Assembly: GCA_002709225.1 (NCBI GenBank)
Contig: PAQH01000008.1
Location: 1-55,817, forward strand
DNA length: 55,817 nt
Origin: Planctomycetaceae bacterium
Lineage (GTDB): Bacteria; Planctomycetota; Planctomycetia; Pirellulales; Pirellulaceae
Direction of reading: 5' to 3'
Shown here: one piece after another, positions 10,010-18,578 of the stretch
Layout of the letters: every line of letters starts with the position of its first letter
How positions within the stretch are numbered: position 1 is the first letter of the stretch
Notes under the pieces: generated by a model
Told to the model about the DNA's origin: nothing
The model's input: only the letters and a program-made list of their open reading frames with translations
The model's database searches: none
Made by a program: the position numbers and the translations under genes

Positions 10010-10885
10010 CTACGTAATCGGCAACCAAAGCGACATGACAATGTGTGCGATTCCCAGCACCAACAAAGTCATGCAGAGGGGAACGTGAATCAACAACCAT
10101 CCATGAAGCCATTGATGCATCTTGGCCTGCCGGGATAGCTGACGTCGCTCCTGCCAAATCGACTTGAGTTCATCGAGTGTGCCATAAAACCGCGGTGGAA
10201 GAAGTAGCCGTACCTGGGAAAACATCGTCGAGGCGTCTGCCGGTTGGGGAGCAGTCGGCGTCTCTGGCACCCAGGCTAACGCGGGTCGTACTCGGCGCAG
10301 GTAGAAGTCTCGCAGCGCCAACTTGTCGTTTTCTCCCTGGTCTGGCGTAATCAGCAAAGAACTACCTAGCGCCTCTTCAACCTGCTGATCCGCCAACTTG
10401 CGGAGTCGCTGACAAAGATGTGGTACTTGTTCGTTCATTGTCTCGGTGGACATGGTCTCCCGCATCACACGGGGCACGTAGTTTTGCAAGACAAGCCCGA
10501 CAATTCCACTAATCGTGATAGCTGCAAAGACGAGCATCAACACCTGTTCGAGCAGTCCACCAAAACGGAACCCTGCATGAAACAGGATCATCGGGAAACT
10601 CAGCAGCCCAATCCAGATGTGCCCTTTCAACCAAAACGCCCCGGACCCGATGCGCATCCGTGGAAGCTTTTTCCGGCCGTTGAATAGTCCGGCAAAGATC
10701 ATCATGGCGGTTCCGACAATTCCGTACAGCATTCCTTGCCAACTACCGCCGGTAGGTCCATTGGGAGCACTGCGCACGTACAGGACGTAGCCTAGTGACG
10801 AGACAAGCAAAATCAAAATGCTGTAAAGGAACCAAAGACGGTGGCTCTTGTTGATATTCAAAGTAATTGCTCGTGACATTTCCAT
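10010..10885 (-). CDS. five-helix membrane protein, probable diheme cytochrome b
   Basis: About 291 residues from the ATG at 10885, which has AAGGAG 13 bases upstream; the frame is open to a TTG at 10921. Numbering from 10885, five hydrophobic segments lie near residues 17-38, 49-69, 86-104, 110-134 and 260-286. The third helix holds H89 and H103 and the fifth holds H267 and H281. Both pairs are H-X13-H, the spacing with which b-type cytochromes hold two haems across the membrane. A soluble stretch of about 120 residues separates helices 4 and 5. It is the first gene of the cytochrome operon and probably exchanges electrons between the quinone pool or a cytoplasmic donor and the decaheme protein. 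It is not a recognised bc1, NapC or formate dehydrogenase gamma subunit by sequence. Confidence 0.72.
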   Translation of the reverse strand: MEMSRAITLNINKSHRLWFLYSILILLVSSLGYVLYVRSAPNGPTGGSWQGMLYGIVGTAMMIFAGLFNGRKKLPRMRIGSGAFWLKGHIWIGLLSFPMILFHAGFRFGGLLEQVLMLVFAAITISGIVGLVLQNYVPRVMRETMSTETMNEQVPHLCQRLRKLADQQVEEALGSSLLITPDQGENDKLALRDFYLRRVRPALAWVPETPTAPQPADASTMFSQVRLLLPPRFYGTLDELKSIWQERRQLSRQAKMHQWLHGWLLIHVPLCMTLLVLGIAHIVMSLWLPIT

Positions 10886-11006
10886 CCCGAAGTGGCAACT
10901 CCTTGTGGGAGTGGCAACCAATCCGGTCCGGCGCCATGTGGTTTCACCGGTTTCAATAGTAATGGCTGGTTCCTGAAACGCAATTGTCTATTTGCCGAAA
11001 CACCAA

Positions 11007-11057
11007 TACTCTATGCTGCTGAGTACTCTATGCTACTGAGTACTCTATGCTACTGAG
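11007..11057. repeat. three tandem copies of a 17-bp unit
   Basis: The unit TACTCTATGCTACTGAG is repeated three times head to tail (11007-11023, 11024-11040, 11041-11057). The first copy differs by one base (GCTGCTGAG). It sits in the control region between the divergent cytochrome and ferredoxin-AOR operons. Confidence 0.95.
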
Positions 11058-11190
11058 TTCCGGCGGCTGTCGCGTTCACGGCACGCGGCTGTCGTGACCG
11101 CCGCACGGCTAAAACGCCCCCGCGATGAACAAAATCCACGATTGCGGCTGCCGCGACTGACGTTCCCAACGCCAATCGCGCCCCGACAGT

Positions 11191-11226
11191 TAGAAAACTG
11201 TGCGCGGGTAGAAAACTGTGCGCGGG
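11191..11226. repeat. two tandem copies of an 18-bp unit
   Basis: TAGAAAACTGTGCGCGGG occurs twice without a gap or mismatch (11191-11208 and 11209-11226), about 130 bp upstream of the ferredoxin-mosaic gene. It could be an operator pair or a slippage duplication. Confidence 0.95.
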
Positions 11227-11354
11227 CGACCGGTCCAATTCTCGTGACTTTGCTGGAATTTTCCTCATAAAACCAAGGGAATTTGCCTCCCTACTGCAAC
11301 CTGACTAGACTACCGTATTATTAGGTATCCGCCGCAATTTTTCGAAGAGTTCCC

Positions 11355-14300
11355 GTGGCCAAAATTGTCGTCAATCCCGAAGTTAAGTTGGAATCACGCA
11401 TCGGCGACCGGTCGCTGAGTCCCGACGAGTTAAAAAACCTGCAGCTGTTTGCGGGGCTGAAAAGGGCTCCAAGTTTCGAAAAATACCCTAGCGCTACGGT
11501 CCTCCGGCAGTATCAGCAGGGGGAAACCATTTGCCTGCAGGGAGAAGCGGGCGCGAGTGCGTTTTATATCCTCTCCGCGCAAGATCTGCTAACGTTGAAG
11601 CAACTCCAGGTTGCCGAACTGGCGGCGACCCCGGCGGCCGGAAAACTGGCCGAGGAGATTGCCGAATTGACCCAACGGGTGCAGCAGAGCGACGCGGACG
11701 CTGCGCACAAACACGTTGCCACAGCACACCTGATGGTCGACCTGAACCGGCAGGCAAGCGCCAAAGGGCCCGGCCAGACCAGGGGTACCAAGCCCAAGTT
11801 CATTCCCGTTGATGGGCCAGCGGATGTCGACTACGAGTCACGGCAAGCACCCCTCTATGAAGGCGAGGTGTTTGGCGAAATGAGCTGTATGACACTGCAG
11901 CCGCGGTCAGCCACAATTGTTGCCAAAAAGCCGTGGGCAATCCTTGAATTTCAACGTAACATCTTCGACCAAATTCAGCGCGATGCCGGATACCGCGCGC
12001 GGATCGACGAGGTCTATCGGGAACGTGTTCTCAAGAATCACCTCCGGCAGGTAGAGATCCTGAAACCACTATCGGACGATCAACTTGAGACCATCCGGAC
12101 ACAGGTCGATTTTCGGGTCATTGAGCCCGGAGCGATCATCTGTACCGAAGGAGAGCCTTCCGAAGCAGTCTACATCATACGTAGCGGGGTGGTGCAGGTC
12201 GTCGCAGATGTGAAGACGGTAATTAGCGAAGACGCGATTCACGATTGGCCCGGGTTCTGCGCCGCACTGGTATCCGGTGATTCCGGCGACGATGATGCGG
12301 ATTCACTCAAGGACGGCAATGGTGGGCAAGTAAGTGGGTTGGAACGATTGAAAGCCGAACTGGCGTTACGCAGCGAAGCCGGCCTGACAGGGATGGACCC
12401 ACTGACACCAGAAATTCAGGCGAAACTCGACGCGTTGGTCCCTGGTTCAAGTGGTTCGTCTAACGCCCCCTCTGATGCAAAGACATCGCAGTCCGAAAAA
12501 AGCCCGCTGCCCGATGGCTTTGAGATGCTTCCCGCCGAGGCGGCTGACGAAAAAACCAAGGAAATTGCCAAACTCTTCACAACGAAATACGGCTATTCGG
12601 ACGAGGCCGCAGCGCAGATTGCGGAGCAACCCCGCCCGTTTCTGTGGCGCAAGGTTGAGAAAACGGCCTCGGCACCAGCCGGGACGAGCGGCGGAACAAT
12701 GTCCGCCGCGCAGCTCCGCTCAAAGAGCGATGCCATTTTCGATCTGTTTACGAAGAAATACGGGTATAGTCCGGAACAGGCGCGACGGATCTCTGAACAA
12801 CCACAGCCTTTCCTGGACCAACAGGTAGGGCACTCGGATGCCCAGATCCAATCCAAGACCGATGCGATCTTGCATTTGTTTATGAGTAAGTACGGGTACT
12901 CGGAAGCACTTGCCCGGAAAATTGCCGAACAACCACAAGTTTTTCTTCGCAGCCCGGAACCGCCGGATCCCTCAGACGAAGAGGAAACCGCGCCCGCAGC
13001 CACCGCCGCGACAGGCCAGGGACCAACTACGCCGTTGGCAAAGCTAAAGATCAAACTCGCGCTCATGCTTGAAGCCGGATTGACCGGTGTGGACCCTTGG
13101 CCCCCCGAACTTGAAGCTAAGCTGGTGGAAAGGCTTGGTACGAGCGAACCGACGCGGCCTGCCGTCGCTGCGACACCCCACCAACGCGTCTGGAAAATGC
13201 TTCCCGAAGCCGCCCGCGTTGTCGCCCGGAAAATCGCGGCCGACAATGCCATCAATGAACACCCCACCAAAGTGGTCGTGGGGGCATTGAACGAGTTAAT
13301 CAAGAATCGCGATCTGGTCGCAGCCAAAGAAGTCTTCCCGCTGTTTCAGCGCGACGAAAATCTAGCCCCCGTGATGACCTTTACCGGGGGTCCCAAAGGG
13401 GCCAGCAAGGAATGGACCGAATTGGAAGTCTGCTTAGGCGGACGTCTGTTACTTGAAACGCTTTACTCCGAAAACATTCATCAGCGTGAACGGTCGGTCA
13501 GTACGCCCAGAGTAATTAATTACCTTTCGCGCGGCGACGTGTTCGGTGAAATGGGGGTTGTTACCCAGCAGCCGCGAAGTGCCACATGCATCGCCTATGA
13601 TCACCCCCCAGACGATTCAGCGCGGAAACCAGGCCGGGTCGAGCTCGTCGTGATAGACGCGGAGGTGTTTCGCGGACTCACGGCCTCGAGTGCTGCGTTC
13701 AACCGTCAAGTCGATTCCCTGGTCGGTACGCGGCAGGAAACATCGACAGCCGTATCGCAAGGGACGTCGAGTGCCAGCCAAATGATGATTTCCGCGCCCG
13801 AATTCCAAGAATTGGGGCTAGTTCAAGGACAGCAGTTGCTCTTGGTCGATCTCGACCGTTGCACGCGTTGCGGCGATTGTGTGCGTGCCTGCGTGAACAC
13901 GCACGATGATGGCTACAGCCGACTGTTCCTGGATGGACCGCGATTCGACCGATTTCTAGTGCCGTCGGCCTGCCGCCAATGTCTCAATCCTGCCTGCCTG
14001 ATCGACTGCCCAGTGGGCGCGATTCAGCGCGGCAACAACGGCGAAATTCAGATTCATGACTGGTGCATCGGTTGCCAAACCTGTGAACGGCAGTGTCCCT
14101 ACGATTCAATCCAGATGCACGATACGGGCGTACTTCCGCAACAAAGTCCCTTTTGGCAAGTCGCCTCCGAGGATCGCATCTCGGCAGCGTGGTATTCAAC
14201 GAACCAACGGCGGACCGACTGGGCGCTGGGTATTTCTCCGTTCCAGTGGGATCTTGAGCTGTGGGAGCTCGTCAATGGGGCTTTGCAATACGATGGCACT

Positions 14301-14753
14301 CTTGATGCGACGCTCGACAAAGCCATTTGTTTCCAGCACGAATTTGACGTGCCCCAGCGGCTGTCGGAAGATCACTACGCGCTCGAGTTGGTATCTGGCG
14401 CCGCGGAAGTCGAGGTCGCACTCAACGGCGTGTTACTCGAGTTTTCACAAGATGAGAAACAGCAGCGATCGGGGGAGTACAAGACCCTCATCCCGGCCCA
14501 CCAGTTTGCGGCCAAGAATCACATCGCGGTCCGCCTAGTACCGCCCCTCCAAGTCGGCGACACCGCGCTCTCGCTCAGAATTGATCGAGTACCTCAAACG
14601 GAGGGCGATTTCGAAATTAAGATGGTGAGTGAAAAGGCGATCGTCTGTGATCTATGCAGTTCAAGGGCGGGTGCTGACCCGGCTTGTGTAGAACAATGCC
14701 CGCACGAAGCTGCGGTTCGTGTTAATGCCCGTTTTGGTGTACCGCTTGCATGA
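11355..14753 (+). CDS. giant cyclic-nucleotide-binding / four-cluster [4Fe-4S] ferredoxin mosaic protein
   Basis: A 1132-residue protein with a GTG start. A first CNB-like (CRP-type) half-barrel lies at about residues 35-75 and its second half (GEVFGEMSCMTLQPRSAT) at about 170-200, split by a helical insert. A second CNB domain begins at about 232-290 (EPGAIICTEGEPSEAVYIIRSG) and its second half is at about 725-790 (GDVFGEMGVVTQQPRSAT). The roughly 430 residues between contain three copies of a 34-residue 'LFxxKYGYS' repeat and two copies of a 'AGLTGxDP' segment. From 836 a DmsB/NrfC-type ferredoxin has 16 cysteines: C836/839/842/846, C873/876/881/885, C904/907/910/914 and C1098/1101/1111/1115. 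The third and fourth cysteine groups are separated by about 180 residues that look like a beta-galactosidase-type sugar-binding jelly roll. It is followed by the AOR gene, so it is likely its electron-transfer partner. No signal peptide is seen, so it is probably cytoplasmic. Confidence 0.85.
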   Translation: MAKIVVNPEVKLESRIGDRSLSPDELKNLQLFAGLKRAPSFEKYPSATVLRQYQQGETICLQGEAGASAFYILSAQDLLTLKQLQVAELAATPAAGKLAEEIAELTQRVQQSDADAAHKHVATAHLMVDLNRQASAKGPGQTRGTKPKFIPVDGPADVDYESRQAPLYEGEVFGEMSCMTLQPRSATIVAKKPWAILEFQRNIFDQIQRDAGYRARIDEVYRERVLKNHLRQVEILKPLSDDQLETIRTQVDFRVIEPGAIICTEGEPSEAVYIIRSGVVQVVADVKTVISEDAIHDWPGFCAALVSGDSGDDDADSLKDGNGGQVSGLERLKAELALRSEAGLTGMDPLTPEIQAKLDALVPGSSGSSNAPSDAKTSQSEKSPLPDGFEMLPAEAADEKTKEIAKLFTTKYGYSDEAAAQIAEQPRPFLWRKVEKTASAPAGTSGGTMSAAQLRSKSDAIFDLFTKKYGYSPEQARRISEQPQPFLDQQVGHSDAQIQSKTDAILHLFMSKYGYSEALARKIAEQPQVFLRSPEPPDPSDEEETAPAATAATGQGPTTPLAKLKIKLALMLEAGLTGVDPWPPELEAKLVERLGTSEPTRPAVAATPHQRVWKMLPEAARVVARKIAADNAINEHPTKVVVGALNELIKNRDLVAAKEVFPLFQRDENLAPVMTFTGGPKGASKEWTELEVCLGGRLLLETLYSENIHQRERSVSTPRVINYLSRGDVFGEMGVVTQQPRSATCIAYDHPPDDSARKPGRVELVVIDAEVFRGLTASSAAFNRQVDSLVGTRQETSTAVSQGTSSASQMMISAPEFQELGLVQGQQLLLVDLDRCTRCGDCVRACVNTHDDGYSRLFLDGPRFDRFLVPSACRQCLNPACLIDCPVGAIQRGNNGEIQIHDWCIGCQTCERQCPYDSIQMHDTGVLPQQSPFWQVASEDRISAAWYSTNQRRTDWALGISPFQWDLELWELVNGALQYDGTLDATLDKAICFQHEFDVPQRLSEDHYALELVSGAAEVEVALNGVLLEFSQDEKQQRSGEYKTLIPAHQFAAKNHIAVRLVPPLQVGDTALSLRIDRVPQTEGDFEIKMVSEKAIVCDLCSSRAGADPACVEQCPHEAAVRVNARFGVPLA

Positions 14754-14986
14754 GATCGGTACGACCCAACGGTCCCTGGAGAGTAGATTCCCTGTCCGCA
14801 TGTCAATCGGCCTGCAGTTTGTTTCACCAAGATTATCACACTCGAAGGTAGATCTCTCGCTTAGTTGTACATCAGTGATCGCGACCACGCGCATTTGCGG
14901 TCGCGATGCGTCACGTTATTTTATTGGTACTCTGTGCAGTGGCAGAGTGTTTGATTTGACAACCGTCGGTACGAGGTCATAGCGGC

Positions 14987-16825
14987 ATGATTACAAATGG
15001 TAGCAGTGCCATACCATCCGATTTTCAGATTCAGCAGTATCGAGTTGACCTCAACACCCAGCAGGTTGTTCCCGAGTTGGTTACCTGCGAGGACTTTGAG
15101 GACGTATTCGGTGGCATGGCCCGTGGGTTCAAGGTCCTAGAAAATGCTCCGATCGACGATGCCTATGCACCTGACGCCACGATGCTGATGAATTTGGGCA
15201 TCTTGAGCGGCAGCGATTTCATGACTGGACTGCGGACCTATTTCAATGCCTACTCCCCACTCAAGCGCGCACTCAACGGCAAGCCCTCGGCAATGTGGTC
15301 CACTGGGAGCGGCAAGTTTGGAACAAAACTTCGCTACCTTAATGTCGACGAAGTGCTGTTCACAGGGCGCTGTGCAGAACCCATGTACTTGCGTATTTTC
15401 CGAGATGGCGATGACCAGCCACCTAAATTCGAATTCCATAGTGCCGCTGAACTGGTCGGGTTGAAAGTCAACGCCAGAATCCAGCAGCTCTATGCGCAAT
15501 ACCCCAACGCACACTTTGCTACGATCGGTCCCGCAGGCGACAATTACGAGAAAGTACGTTACGCCGGAATTGCCTTGTCAACGGTCAACCAGCTGACGTC
15601 TGGTGATCCCAAGCCACGCTGGTGTGGACGCGGTGGCATGGGAGGTGTCCTAGGATCCAAGAATCTGATTGCGATTGTGGCAGATGTTGAAGACCCCGAA
15701 TCGACCAAAGCTCCTGCCGTGATGAAGGAACTCAACTCCGAAATTGCCAAAGGCAAAGGAAGTTCTCGTTTTCGGGACAAGAAGAAAGGCGGCGGTGGCG
15801 GAACCTGGGCAAACTACGAGGCGCTCAATCCAGTTCACGCAATGCCTGAGATGAATTTTGTGCCAACCGGAACCTCAGTTTCACTACCACTCTATCGAGA
15901 TAACGTCGAATCGACAGGTGACTTTATCGTCAAAGACGAATCCTGCTTTCGTTGTGGCATTAGCTGCCACAAGAATGTCTATGACAATGAAAATGGGAAG
16001 GCTACCAATTTCCGGGCCAAACTCGACTTCGAGCCACTCAATCTGATGGCTTCCAATATCGGCATCTTCGATCTCGATCAAGCCTGTGTGCTAGTCGAAC
16101 TCGTCGACGAAATGGGAATGGATTCGATTTCGTTTGGAACCACCCTCTCTTACATCCTCGAATACAACAATCGCCATCCCGATAACCCAGTCGCTGGCGG
16201 TGTGCGTTACGGCGAGTACGAGAACATCCACGACCTAGTCGAGCAAACCGGCCGCGGTGAACTCGAACTGGTCGGCCAGGGGTCATTACGAGCCTCTGAG
16301 GAGCTCCAAGAAAACGGATATGCGATGCACTGTAAAGGCGTCGAATTCCCTGCCTACCTGCCCCAGACCAATCCGGGATACCCATGGGCATTGGCAGGTG
16401 GCCATATGTCGATGAAAACTTATCTATTGGTACTGCACGAACGTGAAACAAGCATGGACTATTGGGTCGATGCGATCACCAACAGAGGACTCAGTATCCT
16501 GCGTGATGATTTCACAGGTGGTTGCAAGTTCACAGGTCTGAGTAACGATCAAATGGCCGAAGCGATTCACGCGGTTAGCGGCGGACTGGAGATTTCCGGC
16601 GAGGAAATTGAAAATACAATCCGCCGTACTTTCCTGCGAGGTTACCGCCTTGAAATGCGACAGGGGTGCACCAGCGACGATTACGTGATGCCGCCTGAGG
16701 TCCATCACGAATACCCACAAATCGAGCTGCCCTTTTTCAATACGCCCGAATTTTTCTCCGAATTGAAAGAGAAGGTCCTGGCAAGATTCGACGACATGCT
16801 GGTAGCTGAAGGATTCACAACGTAG
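14987..16825 (+). CDS. aldehyde ferredoxin oxidoreductase (tungsten/molybdenum bis-pterin enzyme)
   Basis: The protein is 612 residues, the usual size for the AOR family. Diagnostic blocks are visible: a pterin-binding IGPAGDNYEKVRYAGI at about residues 180-195, CGRGGMGGVLGSKNL at about 213-227, a [4Fe-4S] site C320-X2-C323-X3-C327, and the distal fourth cysteine C513 in DDFTGGCKF. AOR enzymes oxidise aldehydes to acids, or run in reverse, with ferredoxin as partner, using a tungsten or molybdenum pterin cofactor. The substrate cannot be told from sequence. The gene follows the ferredoxin mosaic gene by 233 bp and is followed after 5 bp by a MoaD/ThiS-like gene, an arrangement known for other AOR genes. 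There is no export signal, so it acts in the cytoplasm. Confidence 0.93.
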   Translation: MITNGSSAIPSDFQIQQYRVDLNTQQVVPELVTCEDFEDVFGGMARGFKVLENAPIDDAYAPDATMLMNLGILSGSDFMTGLRTYFNAYSPLKRALNGKPSAMWSTGSGKFGTKLRYLNVDEVLFTGRCAEPMYLRIFRDGDDQPPKFEFHSAAELVGLKVNARIQQLYAQYPNAHFATIGPAGDNYEKVRYAGIALSTVNQLTSGDPKPRWCGRGGMGGVLGSKNLIAIVADVEDPESTKAPAVMKELNSEIAKGKGSSRFRDKKKGGGGGTWANYEALNPVHAMPEMNFVPTGTSVSLPLYRDNVESTGDFIVKDESCFRCGISCHKNVYDNENGKATNFRAKLDFEPLNLMASNIGIFDLDQACVLVELVDEMGMDSISFGTTLSYILEYNNRHPDNPVAGGVRYGEYENIHDLVEQTGRGELELVGQGSLRASEELQENGYAMHCKGVEFPAYLPQTNPGYPWALAGGHMSMKTYLLVLHERETSMDYWVDAITNRGLSILRDDFTGGCKFTGLSNDQMAEAIHAVSGGLEISGEEIENTIRRTFLRGYRLEMRQGCTSDDYVMPPEVHHEYPQIELPFFNTPEFFSELKEKVLARFDDMLVAEGFTT

Positions 16826-16830
16826 ACGCC

Positions 16831-17106
16831 ATGCGCATTCATGTGGAACTGCCGTCGTCGTTGCTACACGAATCTGGTGCCACGCCACAGATTTCCGTAA
16901 CGGCATCGAGTCCCCTCGATGCCGTCCAGCAGCTAGGTCGACGTTTTCCGCAGCTGGAAAAACGTCTTTTCGATTCCGAAGGCCACCTGTTCCCCTATCT
17001 TACAATGCTGCACAACGGACACCCGTTACTGCCGGCCCAAATGCGGGCTGTGGCTTGCCAAGATGGAGATAAACTGGAAATCATGACGCTTGCGGGCGGT
17101 GGCTAG
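16831..17106 (+). CDS. MoaD/ThiS-family small sulfur-carrier-like protein
   Basis: A 91-residue protein with the length and beta-grasp pattern of MoaD/ThiS. It has a hydrophobic first strand (MRIHVELP), a central 'LFPYLTMLHNG' and 'QDGDKLEIMTLAGGG' at the end. The C-terminal Gly-Gly, needed for adenylation and thiocarboxylation in this family, is the very end of the protein. It starts 5 bp after the AOR stop codon. Small MoaD-like proteins beside AOR genes are thought to support pterin cofactor sulfuration or maturation; a role dedicated to this AOR is inferred from position. Confidence 0.85.
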   Translation: MRIHVELPSSLLHESGATPQISVTASSPLDAVQQLGRRFPQLEKRLFDSEGHLFPYLTMLHNGHPLLPAQMRAVACQDGDKLEIMTLAGGG

Positions 17107-17564
17107 ACAGAACTCGCGAGGCGGACGAATCAACAAGAATTCACCTACGGTGGCGACGGTGCGCACAGCAACTCTTAAAGCAGACGGTTCGGAGAGCTAG
17201 AGTTGCTCCACACCGATTCGCTGACGTCGAACCGGCGGTGCAAACAGATCCCCCCTGTTCTCGGAAACGATAACGCTGCGAACTGCTCGGGCTGGTCAGT
17301 GTTTACGACACTTCGTTATATACGACACTTCGCATCGTAAAGCTGTGTACGGTGATCGAAAGCTCCGCGCCCGCTGGGATCACTTAAACATCTTTCCAGA
17401 TTTTGTCCCGGTTGATCCGCCACATGCGGTAATTCGTATCAATTGCGAGCTTCGTAACAGTTACCAGAGTTATGCTCACAAAAACGGCTACGCAAAGACG
17501 ATCACTGTGCGTACACCTATTACCGATGTTGATGATTCTTATCAGAATCCCGGGGTACGCAGAA
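17107..17564 (+). other. intergenic region after the AOR operon
   Basis: No gene is visible in these roughly 460 bp. A 9-bp inverted repeat (AGCAACTCT at 17067-17075 is inside moaD-like coding numbering error-free only on its right partner, so it is not used as a terminator call) could not be confirmed as functional. Two copies of TACGACACTTCG start at 17304 and 17321, with a 17-bp period. Confidence 0.4.
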
Positions 17565-18440
17565 ATGAAAATTGGATGCATTCGAGCGACTTTTGTATTG
17601 GCTACGACTGTTATGTCCGGCTTGGCCGGCGCACAGGATGCAGACCCGGTAGATCTCCACGCGGCCCACGATGATTCATACCAATCCCGGTCTAAGGTCG
17701 GTCAATTTCTGGACAATCTCTTCGCGGGTCCAGGTAGCGCATCTCTTGACAAGTGGGGAGGAGAAAATCGTCTCACGCTGGGCGACCGGTTTTGGATCGG
17801 TCCTCGCTGGGAGGGACGAACCGGGAATGATGGCACATTTCCGGTGAAAGGTGAGATAGACGGACTAGTCCTCGGCGCGCGCTCACGAAATGTCGATGCG
17901 ACCTTTATCAGCATGGAAGCTATTTGGCTTAACGGCGCTTTTGAACTGACATCGGGGGACCTCACTGATTACAACGAGTTTCAACTAGAGACCCTCGTGG
18001 GCAAAACATGGGAACACAAGACAAATCTATTCGTCACACCCTACACCGGTCTTCGTTATCGCAATGCTGACAATCTCCTGCGTTCTGCAAACTTCAATGC
18101 CGATGTGACACAAAACCGGTGGGATGCGCCATTTGGAATTCGCTCCGACTATCTATTCTCGGACAACATTGCGGTCGGAGTTGATTCACGGCTTCAATGG
18201 AAGTTCCAGGACAAGCAAGTTGTCTCCTTCACCGGCACGACACTTCCAGATCTCCCGCAGGACACCAAGAATCGGCTGACTTATCGTATTGAAGTTCCAA
18301 TCACCTTTCGTCTCGGATCCCACAGCGAACTTGCTCTGCGACCTTATTACGAATGGGACCGATTTGACGCCACCGATGAAAGTCGATCGACACGTATTCG
18401 CGAAGATGGCATCGATCTGACCTATCTGATCACATTCTGA
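17565..18440 (+). CDS. small outer-membrane beta-barrel protein
   Basis: About 291 residues from the ATG at 17565. The frame is open upstream to 17472, but the ATG at 17565 begins a clean signal peptide (MKIGCIRATFVLATTVMSGLAGAQ, cut before DADP). The mature part is rich in alternating strands (LFVTPYTGLRYRNA, NRLTYRIEVPITFRLG) and ends DGIDLTYLITF with a terminal Phe, typical of outer-membrane barrels. The size suggests about eight to ten strands. No function is recognised. It is downstream of the AOR operon by about 460 bp and probably has its own promoter. Confidence 0.7.
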   Translation: MKIGCIRATFVLATTVMSGLAGAQDADPVDLHAAHDDSYQSRSKVGQFLDNLFAGPGSASLDKWGGENRLTLGDRFWIGPRWEGRTGNDGTFPVKGEIDGLVLGARSRNVDATFISMEAIWLNGAFELTSGDLTDYNEFQLETLVGKTWEHKTNLFVTPYTGLRYRNADNLLRSANFNADVTQNRWDAPFGIRSDYLFSDNIAVGVDSRLQWKFQDKQVVSFTGTTLPDLPQDTKNRLTYRIEVPITFRLGSHSELALRPYYEWDRFDATDESRSTRIREDGIDLTYLITF

Positions 18441-18528
18441 ACGCGGCGTAAGTGATCCAGATAATCACGAAGCGATTTGCACAATAGGGAACCGACTGGG
18501 GCTGGGATACATTTGTTTGTGTATCGTC

Positions 18529-18564
18529 GGCATCTTCGGGTTGCACGGCATCTTCGGGTTGCAC
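18529..18564. repeat. two tandem copies of an 18-bp unit
   Basis: GGCATCTTCGGGTTGCAC is repeated perfectly (18529-18546, 18547-18564) between two convergent genes, just past the dipeptidase stop codon. Confidence 0.95.
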
Positions 18565-18578
18565 ACTGTTAGCTGACG

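Larger units (their letters stand above)
10886..11354. other. divergent intergenic region between the cytochrome operon and the ferredoxin-AOR operon
   Basis: About 470 bp lie between two divergent redox operons, so this stretch should hold both promoters. It contains two sets of perfect short tandem repeats, listed separately. No convincing -35/-10 pair, CRP-type palindrome or small gene could be assigned by eye. Confidence 0.5.

Noticed and set aside
12593..13327. 244-residue minus-strand frame
   Set aside because: It lies entirely within the ferredoxin mosaic gene, which has clear motifs. The frame is low-complexity Ser/Ala-rich and has no RBS.
17304..17332. Start of a CRISPR-like or operator array (TACGACACTTCG pair)
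   Set aside because: Only two 12-bp copies exist, with a 5-bp gap and no further units.
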